Positions 24,844 to 34,678 of a DNA stretch of 64,000 nt are shown in pieces (position 1 is the stretch's first letter; each line of letters opens with the position of its first letter). The stretch is from positions 558,001-622,000 of the forward strand of contig NZ_CP062165.1 of assembly GCF_014844075.1 (NCBI RefSeq), read 5' to 3'. The translations under genes and the position numbers were made by a program. Source of the DNA: Paenibacillus sp. JNUCC-31 (GTDB lineage: Bacteria > Bacillota > Bacilli > Paenibacillales > Paenibacillaceae). The notes beneath the pieces are model-generated. The model did no database searches, was not told where the DNA came from, and saw only the letters and a list, made by a program, of their open reading frames with translations.

Positions 24844-25281
24844 TTAAGATGTAGATAAGGCAGGCTCTTTTGTTTTTGGTGTTGTCATTTTGTTCAGCAG
24901 ATAGATCAGCAACTGCTGGTTATGCATCGAAATGTTGCTGAGAACGGAATTCATAAATTCATTCCGGATTGTGATCCCCCGTTCGGTCTCCATTCTTCCC
25001 TTGTCAGACAGGGATACCCATACAATGCGCCGATCCTGATCATCCCGATCCCTGCGAATCAGTCCATTTTTCTCCATGCGATCCAGCAGCATCGTTACTG
25101 CTGCGGGCGTTGTAGCCAAGAAAGGAATCAGGTCGGATGGTTTCATCTTCTCATGGTCCTCAAGAACCTCCAGTACAGCCAACTGAGCCTCCGTTAACGA
25201 GGGGGCCAGCTCATGATCCATATGCAGCTTGTAGTCCTTGGTCAGCCTCGACCAGCACTTGGCAAAATCGGAATTATACAT
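24844..25281 (-). CDS. MarR-family transcriptional regulator (second)
   Basis: A 145-residue MarR protein distinct from its neighbour. DNA-binding helix LATTPAAVTMLLDRMEKNGL and wing DDQDRRIVWVSLSDKG; long first helix YNSDFAKCWSRLTKDYKLHM. GAGGAG lies about 9 nt before the ATG at 25281, so I did not use the longer in-frame start. It stands alone between the exporter operon and parC; its target is unknown. A weak hairpin (AACCAT/ATGGTT, about 24780-24830) may terminate it. Confidence 0.88.
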   Translation of the reverse strand: MYNSDFAKCWSRLTKDYKLHMDHELAPSLTEAQLAVLEVLEDHEKMKPSDLIPFLATTPAAVTMLLDRMEKNGLIRRDRDDQDRRIVWVSLSDKGRMETERGITIRNEFMNSVLSNISMHNQQLLIYLLNKMTTPKTKEPALSTS

Positions 25282-25445
25282 CTTGCATCGCTCCTCTCTG
25301 CAACCGGTTATCACTTCACCTGCTTAAGTTTTCGCCCTTCAAAGCCGCATTCCTGCTGCCTTTTTTCAATTTCCCAGCGATCGACCGTAATCGACGAAGG
25401 TTGTTAAACTTCGCATGGAGGGCATCTTTTAATCCGCGTTTGAAC

Positions 25446-25500
25446 AACAAAAAAAGACTTTCCGCATGACAGGATCAGCCTGTACTGCGAAAAGCCTTGT
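25446..25500 (-). terminator. Terminator of parE-parC
   Basis: Minus-strand stem GGCTTTTCGCAGTACAGG pairing with CCTGTCATGCGGAAAGTC, followed by seven T, directly past the parC stop. Confidence 0.85.
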
Positions 25501-25511
25501 GTTGATATTTC

Positions 25512-27974
25512 TTATGAAGATGAAGCTGGCTGATTCTCGTTAAAATCCGTCAGCAGTTCCACGATCTCATCCTGTTTGTCCACATGAACGAGCAATTTAC
25601 CGATATGCTTCCGCTCAGTAATAGGCACACTTTCAGAAGAAATATGATGTGATTGTCCTTCTTTCGTCATCACCGTTACATTCCGTTGTTCCCGACAATA
25701 AAACGCTCCAGCTATGCGGCTGCCGTTCGGCTTCACCCGTTTGCCTTCCTTGAATTCAAATGTTGCCAGCCCCTTGCCGCCACGACTTTGCAGCGCGTAA
25801 TCCAGCAACAACGAGCGTTTACCGTAACCCAAGTCAGTCAATACAGCGACTTCGCCTTCATCGCCTTCCACCCATAGAGCAGATACAATTTCATCCGTAT
25901 CTTTTAACTGAATACCACGTACGCCTCCAGACACACGTCCCATCGGATTCACCTCATCTTCACGGAAACGGATGGCCATAGCTTCTTTGGTGATCAACAT
26001 GATGTCCTTGCCAGCTGTGCTTAGATGAACGGATAATACTTCATCATCCTTGCCCACTTTGCAGGCTGCTACAGCACCGGAACGCTTGGTGACGTATTCC
26101 TTCAGCTCGGTACGTTTAACCTGTCCTTTGCGGGTGACAAAGACCAGACTGTGATCCGGTTCTTCGAAAGATTTAACGGCAAGTACACTTGAGATCCGAT
26201 CATCCTTCGCCAGAGGAATGACGTTGACGATCGCTGTCCCCGGATCTTTCCACTTGAATTCGGGCACCTGGTGGACAGGCAGCAGGAAATACTGCCCTTT
26301 CTTCGTAAATACCAGCAGATTCTCAAGGGTGTTCACTTCAAGAACCTGGGCAATATAATCGCCATCCTTCACGCCACTTGCGTTACGTTCCCCGCCGGAT
26401 CGTGTAAATGACTGCATACCCGTACGCTTGATGTATCCTTCTTTGGACAAGGTAACAAATACATCTTCCGCGTTGACCAGCACTTCCAGATTGACCTTGA
26501 GTTCTTCCACTTCACCCTGAATGGCAGAGCGACGGTCTATTCCATACTTTTCGCGAATCTCCATCAATTCTTTGCGGATAACTCCGATCAGCTTGCGATC
26601 GCTATCCAGAATGGAGCGTAATTGCGAGATCTTCTTCATTAATTCGCCGAGTTCCTTCTCCAGAGAAGTAATCTCCAGATTGGTCAACCGGTACAATTGC
26701 AAAGTCAGAATGGAATCCGCCTGACGTTCCGAGAATCCGAACATCCACATCAGGTTATTTTGAGCATCCTGACGATTTTTCGACGCTTTGATGGCCGCAA
26801 TGACCTCATCGAGGATGTTAAGAGCCTTTACCAGGCCTTCCAATACATGCGCACGGTCTTCCGCTTTCTCCAGCTCAAAGCGGGTACGGAACGTTACAAC
26901 CTCACGCTGATGGGCAATATAAGCCTCGAGGATTGATTTCAATCCCAATTGCTGAGGAGCTTTATTCACAATCGCAACCATGTTGAAGTTGTAGGTGACC
27001 TGCAGGTCGGTTTTCTTCAGCAAATAAGCCAGAATGCCTTGAGCATCCGCTTCTTTTTTCAGCTCAACCACGATCCGCAGGCCTTCACGCCCACTCTCAT
27101 CCCGGACTTCGGCAATCCCTTCCACCTTTTTCTCAAGCCGGATGTTTTCCATCGCAGTAACCAGACGGGATTTCACGACCTGATAAGGGATCTCCGTTAT
27201 AACGATCTGCTGTTTGCCGCCGCGCATATTCTCGATATCGGTTTTGGACCGGATATAGATCCGTCCTTTACCTGTTCGATAGGCATCCAGAATCCCGTCG
27301 CCGCCCATGATTAATCCACCTGTTGGAAAATCGGGACCCTTCATGAACATCATGATCTCGTCCAGCTCAATGGATGGCTTCTCCATCACAGCGATACAGG
27401 CATCTATGGTTTCACGCAAATTGTGAGGAGGAATCTCCGTTGCAAATCCGGAGGATATTCCGCTCACGCCGTTAACGAGCAAATTGGGATAACGGGATGG
27501 CAGTACAACCGGTTCTTTGGCCGTATTATCAAAGTTATCTTTAAAAAGAACGGTCCGTTTCTCGATATCGCGAAGCATCTCCATCGCGATGGGCGACAAC
27601 CGAGCCTCTGTATAACGCATCGCCGCTGCCGGATCATCATCCTGTGAACCCCAGTTACCATGACCATCCACGAGCATATGACCCATTTTCCATGGTTGTG
27701 CCATCCGCACCATACCTTCGTAGATGGAGGAATCCCCGTGAGGATGGTAGTTACCCATAACATCCCCAACCGTTTTGGCTGATTTCCGATACGGTTTCTC
27801 CGGAGTATTACCTGAATCGTACATGGCGTATAGAATACGCCGCTGCACGGGCTTCAAACCGTCCCGAACATCGGGAATAGCCCGGTCCTGAATAATGTAT
27901 TTGGAGTAGCGACCGAAACGGTCCCCTACGACCTCTTCGAGAAAGGCGGGCATAAATTGTTCTGATAGACTCAT
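25512..27974 (-). CDS. parC: DNA topoisomerase IV subunit A
   Basis: An 820-residue type IIA topoisomerase A subunit, which decatenates daughter chromosomes. The catalytic Tyr lies in [12 protein letters not shown]. The segment [16 protein letters not shown] is ParC/GrlA-like rather than GyrA-like (GyrA has GNFGSVDGD). The quinolone-resistance region [12 protein letters not shown] carries the wild-type Ser and Glu. The C-terminal beta-propeller contains the repeated blades. It starts 12 bp after parE; I use the ATG at 27974 (AAGGTG 6 nt before) rather than the in-frame GTG three codons earlier, which has no separate binding site. Confidence 0.96.
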   Translation of the reverse strand: MSLSEQFMPAFLEEVVGDRFGRYSKYIIQDRAIPDVRDGLKPVQRRILYAMYDSGNTPEKPYRKSAKTVGDVMGNYHPHGDSSIYEGMVRMAQPWKMGHMLVDGHGNWGSQDDDPAAAMRYTEARLSPIAMEMLRDIEKRTVLFKDNFDNTAKEPVVLPSRYPNLLVNGVSGISSGFATEIPPHNLRETIDACIAVMEKPSIELDEIMMFMKGPDFPTGGLIMGGDGILDAYRTGKGRIYIRSKTDIENMRGGKQQIVITEIPYQVVKSRLVTAMENIRLEKKVEGIAEVRDESGREGLRIVVELKKEADAQGILAYLLKKTDLQVTYNFNMVAIVNKAPQQLGLKSILEAYIAHQREVVTFRTRFELEKAEDRAHVLEGLVKALNILDEVIAAIKASKNRQDAQNNLMWMFGFSERQADSILTLQLYRLTNLEITSLEKELGELMKKISQLRSILDSDRKLIGVIRKELMEIREKYGIDRRSAIQGEVEELKVNLEVLVNAEDVFVTLSKEGYIKRTGMQSFTRSGGERNASGVKDGDYIAQVLEVNTLENLLVFTKKGQYFLLPVHQVPEFKWKDPGTAIVNVIPLAKDDRISSVLAVKSFEEPDHSLVFVTRKGQVKRTELKEYVTKRSGAVAACKVGKDDEVLSVHLSTAGKDIMLITKEAMAIRFREDEVNPMGRVSGGVRGIQLKDTDEIVSALWVEGDEGEVAVLTDLGYGKRSLLLDYALQSRGGKGLATFEFKEGKRVKPNGSRIAGAFYCREQRNVTVMTKEGQSHHISSESVPITERKHIGKLLVHVDKQDEIVELLTDFNENQPASSS

Positions 27975-27986
27975 TCCAAGCACCTT

Positions 27987-29966
27987 CTATTCTTCGTACT
28001 CTGTAAAGTCGACATTCTCTACAATCCAGCGTTTGCGCGGATCAACCTTATCACCCATGAGTGTAGATACACGGCGTTCCGCTTTTGCTGCATCCACTAT
28101 TTCTACCTTGAGCAATGCGCGCGTTTCCGGATTCATCGTTGTCTCCCACAGTTGATCCGGGTTCATCTCACCAAGTCCTTTATAACGTTGAAGCTCCACA
28201 TTGTTTCCGAATTCTTTCATGTAATTCGCCAGCTCTTCATCGGTCCAAGCATAACGCACACTCGCCATTTTGCCTGATTTGCGTGTGAGCTTGTACAGCG
28301 GTGGCTGAGCGATATATATTTTACCTGCATCAATTAGCGGCTTCATATACCGATAGAAGAAAGTCAGCAACAGGACCTGAATATGTGCGCCATCCGTATC
28401 GGCATCCGTCATAATAATGATTTTGGAATAATTGCTGTCTTCAACTGCGAATTCGGTTCCAATTCCTGCTCCGATTGCGGATGTAATGGCACGGTATTCT
28501 TCGTTTTTCAGAATATCAGCCAACTTTGCTTTTTCCGGATTAAGGGGTTTGCCCTTAAGCGGCAGAATCGCCTGAATTTTGGAGTCACGTCCCTGTTTGG
28601 CTGAACCTCCAGCGGAATCCCCTTCGACGATAAACAATTCATTCCGGGTAAAATCCTTGGATTGAGCCGGAGTCAGCTTGCCATTCAAATTGGAGCTTTC
28701 GCTGCGTTTTTTGCCTGTACGCATCTCATCGCGTGCTTTGCGTGCAGCTTCTCTGGCCCTGGAGGCCTGAACTGCCTTACGAATAAGTGTTTGTGCAACC
28801 TGCGGGTTTTCTTCCAAAAACCGCTGGATATTCTCGGATACGACAGAATCCACGGCGCTTCGCGCGGAAGCGCTACCGAGTTGGTCCTTCGTTTGGCCTA
28901 CGAATTCAACCTCCGACATTTTGACGCTGATGACCGCCATCATGCCTTCACGCAGATCATTACCTTCAAGGTTTTTGTCTTTCTCCTTAATCATGCTGGT
29001 ACGCCGTGCGTAGTCATTCATCACACGTGTATAAGCCGCTCTGAATCCGGTCTCATGTGTACCCCCGCCCCTCGTGGGAATCGAGTTTACGAACGACGCC
29101 AGCGTTTCCGTATAACCCGCGTTATACTGGATCGCCACTTCGACCTCAATATCATCCTTCTCCGCATAGAAGTGAATGACATCATGCAGCACATCTTTAT
29201 TTTCGTTAAGAAAAGCAACAAACTGGCTTGCTCCGCCTTCGTACATGTACTCATCCTGATTGCCTGAACGTTCGTCCTTGAGTACAATTCTCAGACCCGA
29301 ATTCAGAAAAGCAATTTCCTGAAGACGTTCTGCCAGTGTATCATAATTCAATTGAATCCCGTTCTGGAACACCCGAATATCCGGTTTAAACGTAACTTTG
29401 GTACCCGTCCGATTGGTGTTGCCCAATACTTCGAGACCCGACACCGGCTCTCCGACATGTTCAACGCCTTTTTTGTCCTGCCAATATTCGAAACGTTGAC
29501 GATGTATCTTGCCATCACGGAAAATCTCGACTTCAAGCCATTCGGACAATGCGTTTGTAACTGACGCACCTACACCGTGCAAACCGCCGGATTTTTTATA
29601 TCCTGATCCACCGAACTTTCCGCCTGCGTGCAAAATCGTAAACACGACCTGGGGAGTGGGAATCCCTGTTTTATGTATGCCTGTCGGAATTCCCCTTCCG
29701 TTATCCTGAACCGTAACAGAACCGTCCTTATGCAGCGTGATATCGATTTTGGAGCAGAATTTGGCGAGATGCTCGTCGACAGCGTTATCCACGATTTCCC
29801 ATACCAAATGATGTAGACCTGAAGTGCTGGTGCTGCCGATGTACATCCCCGGCCGTTTCCGTACCGCTACCAGTCCTTCAAGTACTTGAATGTCGTCCGC
29901 GTCGTAGCCTGAAGACCCTTGTCCTCCGCCTGTCGAACCTGCCGACATATCGATTTGCTCGACCAT
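27987..29966 (-). CDS. parE: DNA topoisomerase IV subunit B
   Basis: A 659-residue ATPase subunit: GHKL ATP-binding motifs EIVDNAVDE and DNGRGIPTG, the ATP-lid GGLHGVGASVTNALS, a transducer domain, and the TOPRIM domain with FIVEGDSAGGSAKQGRD and IIMTDADTDGAHI, whose acidic residues bind Mg for DNA cleavage. An unusual Gly/Ser-rich N-terminal stretch (residues 7-19) precedes the domain. AAGGGGGAG before the ATG. Forms a heterotetramer with the product of the adjacent downstream parC gene. Confidence 0.96.
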   Translation of the reverse strand: MVEQIDMSAGSTGGGQGSSGYDADDIQVLEGLVAVRKRPGMYIGSTSTSGLHHLVWEIVDNAVDEHLAKFCSKIDITLHKDGSVTVQDNGRGIPTGIHKTGIPTPQVVFTILHAGGKFGGSGYKKSGGLHGVGASVTNALSEWLEVEIFRDGKIHRQRFEYWQDKKGVEHVGEPVSGLEVLGNTNRTGTKVTFKPDIRVFQNGIQLNYDTLAERLQEIAFLNSGLRIVLKDERSGNQDEYMYEGGASQFVAFLNENKDVLHDVIHFYAEKDDIEVEVAIQYNAGYTETLASFVNSIPTRGGGTHETGFRAAYTRVMNDYARRTSMIKEKDKNLEGNDLREGMMAVISVKMSEVEFVGQTKDQLGSASARSAVDSVVSENIQRFLEENPQVAQTLIRKAVQASRAREAARKARDEMRTGKKRSESSNLNGKLTPAQSKDFTRNELFIVEGDSAGGSAKQGRDSKIQAILPLKGKPLNPEKAKLADILKNEEYRAITSAIGAGIGTEFAVEDSNYSKIIIMTDADTDGAHIQVLLLTFFYRYMKPLIDAGKIYIAQPPLYKLTRKSGKMASVRYAWTDEELANYMKEFGNNVELQRYKGLGEMNPDQLWETTMNPETRALLKVEIVDAAKAERRVSTLMGDKVDPRKRWIVENVDFTEYEE

Positions 29967-30042
29967 TCATGCTCCCCCTTCTTAACTTGCAACTAAAAAA
30001 ATGCCTGAAATGCAAACAGATGTTTTCTTATCCTTGTCCATT

Positions 30043-31032
30043 TTAATTCAAGATATCCCGTTTCGTAAAGACAATGAATGACACAAAGAGTGAAGCAATG
30101 CCCCAAACGCTAAGCACAATAAGGGAAAAACCCAAATTCATCCCTTCAATTGGCGGCAATCCGCCAGACAAATAATCCGGTAGTTCGAGATTCACCATAA
30201 ACAGATATTTCGCTGACTGCCAGGAGGCAGCCATGCTGGTGAGAATGGTTCCTGCGATGAGTGCTGCCATCATAATGACAATACTTGCAGCTGTACTTCG
30301 CACTAAGACTGAGACCATGAATGCAAGCATCGCCACAATTACACTGACAAACCAGATCAGTCCAGCCTGCATCAACATGTATAGCCATTGGTCCACAGCA
30401 TGGACTGCCGACATATCAACATCTGTGCCCACAACCTTGAATCCGGTAAAAATCGGCATGCCGAAACCTTTATATCCGAACACCGCTCCCGATATCACAT
30501 AACAGATAATGTACGCCGACACCACGATAATTGACACAAACATAATCAGTGTAATGAGCTTGCTCAGCAATACTTTCCAGCGTTTTACCGGTCGGGTTAG
30601 GAGCATTTTTATCGTTCCTGTGGTACGCTCACCGGACACCAGGTCGGAAGCAATCGCCATAATGAGCAGCGGGATGAACAGTCCAACGGCGTTATTCATG
30701 AATTCCCTCGTAAAAGTTACACCGCCAGGCTCCTTCGGATTGATGTCATTCTCCAGATAGTATTGCATTTGCTGGATGTACACTGTCCTGTACTTTTTGT
30801 ATTCTTCAGGTACCCGGTCACTGCCAAGCGAGTTCTGATTATCCGTAATAGCCTGTTGCAGTTCCAGCCGCCAGTCGCCACCAAACTTGTCACGATTATT
30901 TTCTGCAGATTTCATCTGGGCATACGTAAACATTGGTACCAGGACCGCCAGTACAATAAAAATAATATAAAGACGTTTCTTCTTGACCATCTTGATCGTT
31001 TCGTTGCGGATCAGCGGCATAATGTTACTCAA
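30043..31032 (-). CDS. ABC-2 type transporter permease
   Basis: A membrane subunit of about 329 residues. Helix 1 at about 20-38 (LYIIFIVLAVLVPMFTYA), an extracellular loop of about 90 residues, then five more helices; the conserved SGERTTGTIKMLLTRPVKRW segment of the ABC-2 family precedes the second membrane block. The start is uncertain: AGAAGGTG lies 8 nt before a TTG at 31032, which overlaps the ATPase stop; a GTG at 31041 and an ATG at 31020 are alternatives. Coupled to the ATPase gene; the substrate is unknown. Confidence 0.88.
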   Translation of the reverse strand: MSNIMPLIRNETIKMVKKKRLYIIFIVLAVLVPMFTYAQMKSAENNRDKFGGDWRLELQQAITDNQNSLGSDRVPEEYKKYRTVYIQQMQYYLENDINPKEPGGVTFTREFMNNAVGLFIPLLIMAIASDLVSGERTTGTIKMLLTRPVKRWKVLLSKLITLIMFVSIIVVSAYIICYVISGAVFGYKGFGMPIFTGFKVVGTDVDMSAVHAVDQWLYMLMQAGLIWFVSVIVAMLAFMVSVLVRSTAASIVIMMAALIAGTILTSMAASWQSAKYLFMVNLELPDYLSGGLPPIEGMNLGFSLIVLSVWGIASLFVSFIVFTKRDILN

Positions 31033-31990
31033 TGGATTCACCTTCTGTCATTTTTAAGAATAACTGTTCCAGCGTAGGCTGAATCCGCTGTACGCCTTCA
31101 ACCTGAATTCCGGCTTGTACCATCTGCTGTACCAGTGCCGGAATCCGATCTTCATGCATTTCAGCAACGACAGCATTCGGACCTAGCCCTGCAACAATGG
31201 TATCATCCATAACATCCGCAGGCCGATCTACGAGGGAAACACCTGCATCCAGCAGCATTTTTTTGCCTTCTTCCAGCGGCGTAACATGCCATATTGCCAA
31301 TTTGGAATGGTCTTCAATCAGTTCATTGACGCCTCCAACTGCCAGCACACGTCCTGCACTGATAATGGCGACTCTGTCACAGAGAAGCTGAATCTCACTG
31401 AGCAAATGACTGCTGACGAATACAGCCATACCTTCACTTGCAAGCTGTTTGATAAAGACACGAAGTTCCTTAATCCCTTTGGGGTCAAGTCCATTCGTAG
31501 GTTCATCCAGTATCAGCAGTCGCGGGTGTCCAAGCAGAGCCTGTGCAATACCAAGGCGTTGACGCATTCCCAGAGAGTAGGTTCTTACTTTATCATGAAT
31601 CCGCTGATCGAGCCGCACAATATCCACAACTTCCTGAATACGGTCATTATCCACGCCAGGCTGCATTCGGGCAAAATGCTCCAGGTTCTCCCATCCGGTC
31701 AAATATGTGTAGACCTCCGGGTTCTCCACAATGGATCCCACGTATTTCAGGGCTCTTTCAGGATCACGATTTACATCATAACCACAGACTTTAATCTTGC
31801 CTTCCGTCGGTTTAATCAGATCGACTAACATCCGGATAGTTGTAGTCTTCCCGGCACCATTGGGTCCCAGAAAGCCAAAAATTTCACCTGGTTTAACGTC
31901 AAACGTAACATCCTTAATGATCCACTTGCGTCCAATCTTTTTCTTCAGATGCTGCACGGACAATACGGGATCAGTCTGTTCTTGTGCCAT
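31025..31990 (-). CDS. ABC transporter ATP-binding protein
   Basis: A 321-residue exporter ATPase: Walker A GPNGAGKTTT, signature YSLGMRQRLGIA, Walker B LLILDEPTNGLDP, switch His in VFVSSHLL. After the roughly 220-residue core comes a C-terminal domain of about 90 residues, as in CcmA/YtrB-like ABC-2 exporters. It begins directly after the stop of the SGNH-hydrolase gene, whose 3' end holds its ribosome binding site, and overlaps the permease gene. The three genes form one operon. Confidence 0.93.
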   Translation of the reverse strand: MAQEQTDPVLSVQHLKKKIGRKWIIKDVTFDVKPGEIFGFLGPNGAGKTTTIRMLVDLIKPTEGKIKVCGYDVNRDPERALKYVGSIVENPEVYTYLTGWENLEHFARMQPGVDNDRIQEVVDIVRLDQRIHDKVRTYSLGMRQRLGIAQALLGHPRLLILDEPTNGLDPKGIKELRVFIKQLASEGMAVFVSSHLLSEIQLLCDRVAIISAGRVLAVGGVNELIEDHSKLAIWHVTPLEEGKKMLLDAGVSLVDRPADVMDDTIVAGLGPNAVVAEMHEDRIPALVQQMVQAGIQVEGVQRIQPTLEQLFLKMTEGESIE

Positions 31991-32857
31991 TTATTTTCCG
32001 CTCCCTTCTGCTGGAGTCTCTGCCTGATATTCCTGCGCAACCCGAGCGGCAATCTGCTCGTATCCTTCTCCATTGGGATGGAAATGATCTGATGACAGAT
32101 ACTGTCCCAGATGATTTTCAAACAGATCAAATGTAGGCACGAGTGTCATCTTGTCCTCGTTGTTCATAACCTTCAGTGCAGCATTGTTCCATGCTGCTAC
32201 AACCGCATTTCCCGGCCCTTTGAGTTCTTTCACATCACCAAACGGGTTGTATAGCCCTATGTAGGCAATCTGTGCATCAGGGTTAATTCCTTTCACTTTC
32301 TTCAAAATCTCCTGCAAACGCTTCGATGTCTCGGGCAATGCGGCCGCAAGTGTCTCTGCAGTTGGAGGATCTTCTCCCTGTAAGACTTGTCCACCCTGGA
32401 ACAGATCATTGGCTCCGATCGATAACAGAATAAAGTTGGACTGTTGTAAGACATAACGTACGCCTTTTTCATCCAGCTTGCTCAACAATGCGTCTGTTCT
32501 CAAACCGTTCACACCCATATTGTTGAGCACTTGCACATCATATCCCTGATCTTTGAGCAAATTGCCTGCTCTCCTTACAAAACCAAGCCCCTCATCATCC
32601 CCCGTACCTCTTGCCAGGGAATCACCGATTACAGCCATTCGAATTTTGCCATCTTTCACCACAGGTGCTGACTGCCCGTTACCCTTCGCAGGTGTCATTG
32701 TCTGCTGTCCTTTCCCTAACTTGGCATCTCCCTCTGGAAAAATGACGTCTTTGATGGCATACCCAAATCCAAATAACAGCAGCAATGTTGTCAATATGGA
32801 TACTGTACTGATGGTTCTCCAGATCCATGGCGCTGAATCAAGATTTCTTTTTTTCAT
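31991..32857 (-). CDS. Membrane-anchored SGNH/GDSL hydrolase
   Basis: A 288-residue hydrolase with an N-terminal membrane helix (about 13-33) and an extracytoplasmic SGNH domain: block I AVIGDSLARGTGDDEG with the nucleophile Ser, block III SIGANDLF, block V SSDHFHPNGEGY with the Asp and His. It resembles lipase/acylhydrolases such as YpmR. CGGAGA before the ATG. It is the first gene of an operon with an ABC-2 exporter, suggesting work on an exported lipid or cell-envelope substrate; that is inference. Confidence 0.88.
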   Translation of the reverse strand: MKKRNLDSAPWIWRTISTVSILTTLLLLFGFGYAIKDVIFPEGDAKLGKGQQTMTPAKGNGQSAPVVKDGKIRMAVIGDSLARGTGDDEGLGFVRRAGNLLKDQGYDVQVLNNMGVNGLRTDALLSKLDEKGVRYVLQQSNFILLSIGANDLFQGGQVLQGEDPPTAETLAAALPETSKRLQEILKKVKGINPDAQIAYIGLYNPFGDVKELKGPGNAVVAAWNNAALKVMNNEDKMTLVPTFDLFENHLGQYLSSDHFHPNGEGYEQIAARVAQEYQAETPAEGSGK

Positions 32858-33015
32858 TCATCACATCTCCGCTCATGTACACCTGGCCGGGTACTTAAAA
32901 TTTAAAATGATTTTACATTAAGATGACGCTTTTTCTAAATAACATAAATGTTCTGTCGTTAATTTGCAAATTTTGCTGTTATATAAGTGGAATTCGGTAT
33001 CCAATACGTTTTTAC

Positions 33016-33070
33016 ACAAAAAAAGCCATGTCACGCACAGCTTCAAGCCGTGATGACATAGCCTTTTTTT
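33016..33070. terminator. Bidirectional terminator after the CAP-domain gene
   Basis: Arms AAAAAGGCTATGTCA and TGACATGGCTTTTT flank an inner stem-loop; A and T runs on both sides allow termination in either direction. It lies just past the CAP-domain stop. Confidence 0.8.
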
Positions 33071-33103
33071 GAATTAAACCAGATTATTCTTCAATAAAAA
33101 TGA

Positions 33104-33883
33104 TTAATTGCCGATAAATTCTTGAGCCCAATATCCGTTGTAATATCCAACACCAATTTTGGTAAAGTTTTTGCTCAGGATATTCGCACGGTGGCCTTCA
33201 CTATTCATCCAAGCTGTAACAACCTCTTGAGGTGTTTTTTGCCCTTGCGCGATATTCTCGCCAGCATAGCTGTAAGTTACTCCGAATTGTTTCATCATGT
33301 CAAACGGAGAACCATAGGTTGGTGATTGGTGGTCAAAATAATTGTTGTTGCTCATATCTTTCGCTTTGGCTAAAGCCACTTTGTCCAAAAGAGCATCGGA
33401 AGCCAATGCGCTCAGACCTGCTTTGGCACGTTCAGCGTTAACCAGTTTTACGACCTGAGCTGCAAAATCCGATTGTGTGCTCTCACTGCCACTGTTGTTT
33501 GTATTGCCTGTAGTCGTTCCATTTCCAGTATTTGAAGGATCTTTGGCAGGTGTAGTTGCCGGTTTCTTCTCTGGAGTTGGTTTTGCAGGTGTTACCGGTT
33601 TTGCAGGTGCTGTCGGTTGAGCAGGTTTAGTGGCTTGATCAGGCTGTGTTGCAGGCTTCTCTACCGTTGTTTGCCCTTCGCCAGTGGATACAGTGTAACC
33701 ATTATCTTTCAACCATTGTTCAATGTATGCTTTTAGACTCTCTGCACTCGTAATTTTATACGTTGTAGTCTTATATGATACATCTGCAGCAGAAGCGGAA
33801 GCAGGGAGCATAATCCCTACGGCAAGTACGGCTGTCAGACTGCTGGTCACGACGGTTTTCATCCATTTCTTCTTCAAATTCAA
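33104..33883 (-). CDS. Secreted CAP/SCP-domain protein (YkwD-like)
   Basis: A 259-residue secreted protein: signal peptide to about residue 33 (PASASAADV), a short N-terminal segment (YKTTTYKITSAESLKAYIEQWL), a Pro/Thr/Lys-rich linker with PAKP-type repeats (about 75-130), and a C-terminal CAP domain (about 138-259) containing FDHQSPTYG, YAGENIAQG and GHRANIL with the conserved His and Glu positions. The start is a TTG with AAGGAG about 5 nt upstream. Similar Bacillus proteins are of unknown function and appear in spore or cell-envelope contexts. Single-gene transcript. Confidence 0.9.
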   Translation of the reverse strand: MNLKKKWMKTVVTSSLTAVLAVGIMLPASASAADVSYKTTTYKITSAESLKAYIEQWLKDNGYTVSTGEGQTTVEKPATQPDQATKPAQPTAPAKPVTPAKPTPEKKPATTPAKDPSNTGNGTTTGNTNNSGSESTQSDFAAQVVKLVNAERAKAGLSALASDALLDKVALAKAKDMSNNNYFDHQSPTYGSPFDMMKQFGVTYSYAGENIAQGQKTPQEVVTAWMNSEGHRANILSKNFTKIGVGYYNGYWAQEFIGN

Positions 33884-33933
33884 TTCATCTCCTTAGAAAT
33901 TAGTTATGACAACTTTGTAATTAATACTCTAGG

Positions 33934-33962
33934 AGTATATCAATTCATAAGTAGAATGTGAA
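33934..33962 (-). promoter_or_regulatory. Sigma-A promoter of the CAP-domain gene
   Basis: Minus strand: TTCACA (complement of 33957-33962), 17-bp spacer, TATACT (complement of 33934-33939), 50 bp before the start codon. The rest of the 33884-34219 gap holds the GNAT terminator and otherwise nothing I can name. Confidence 0.65.
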
Positions 33963-34113
33963 CCTATAAAATATGGAAAAGTAACTTTTTTGTCATTTTT
34001 AGGACCTCTTTCAAAACAGATCTGACGGTTCAATCCCATTGCATCATCGTCAGGAATCGCTTAAGAACACTGCATATTTAATGATTAATCACATCAATTC
34101 AAGAAAAATTGCA

Positions 34114-34157
34114 TAAAAAAACGGCATTCGGACAAAAAACTGCTCGCCGAATGCCAT
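34114..34157 (-). terminator. Terminator of the purT/GNAT operon
   Basis: GGCATTCGG and CCGAATGCC arms followed on the minus strand by seven T, 60 bp past the GNAT stop. Confidence 0.85.
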
Positions 34158-34219
34158 TCACCATCTATTTATCATTCACCACACCAGAACGTGAAGATCA
34201 CGATATAATGAAATTTTTT

Positions 34220-34678
34220 CTATAGAAGAACTTTACTGAAACGATAGCCTCTCTTCTGGAAGCCAATGTGCTCATAAAAAGAATATGCCGTTGAAGTCAC
34301 TTCGCGATTCGCACCTGTGACAAACAATTGTTTCCCGCCTTGTTGTCTGCCCCAGTCCTCAGCACGAGCCATCAGACGACGGCCAATCCCGCCTCCACGG
34401 TGCTCCTGACCTACGATCAAGGACGTGATTTGGGCAGCAGGTTCCGGATAGGCATGACTTTGCACACACTGCAAGCCAATCACACCAATAATTTGTTCAT
34501 CCACTTCGGCAACAAGCATGCATGCGTTAGGATTGCTCTCCAAACATTCAATGCGCTCTTTCATAACATTAGCTGTTGTCGGATAGCTAACCTCTCGCAT
34601 CAGTCCCGTTACCGCTTCAGCATCTCGCAGTTCACACTCCCGGATCATCAGTACAGGGGCCTCAACATTATTGGACAT
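34220..34678 (-). CDS. GNAT-family N-acetyltransferase
   Basis: A 152-residue acetyltransferase: the acetyl-CoA pyrophosphate loop is [21 protein letters not shown] (Q/RxxGxG/A type), followed by [23 protein letters not shown], with catalytic-strand features typical of GNAT. GGAGG precedes an ATG that lies inside the 3' end of purT (11-bp overlap), so the two are translationally coupled. The acceptor substrate is unknown. Confidence 0.9.
   Translation of the reverse strand: MSNNVEAPVLMIRECELRDAEAVTGLMREVSYPTTANVMKERIECLESNPNACMLVAEVDEQIIGVIGLQCVQSHAYPEPAAQITSLIVGQEHRGGGIGRRLMARAEDWGRQQGGKQLFVTGANREVTSTAYSFYEHIGFQKRGYRFSKVLL

Noticed and set aside
28662..29267. 201-codon plus-strand frame opposite parE
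   Set aside because: Shadow of a conserved essential gene.
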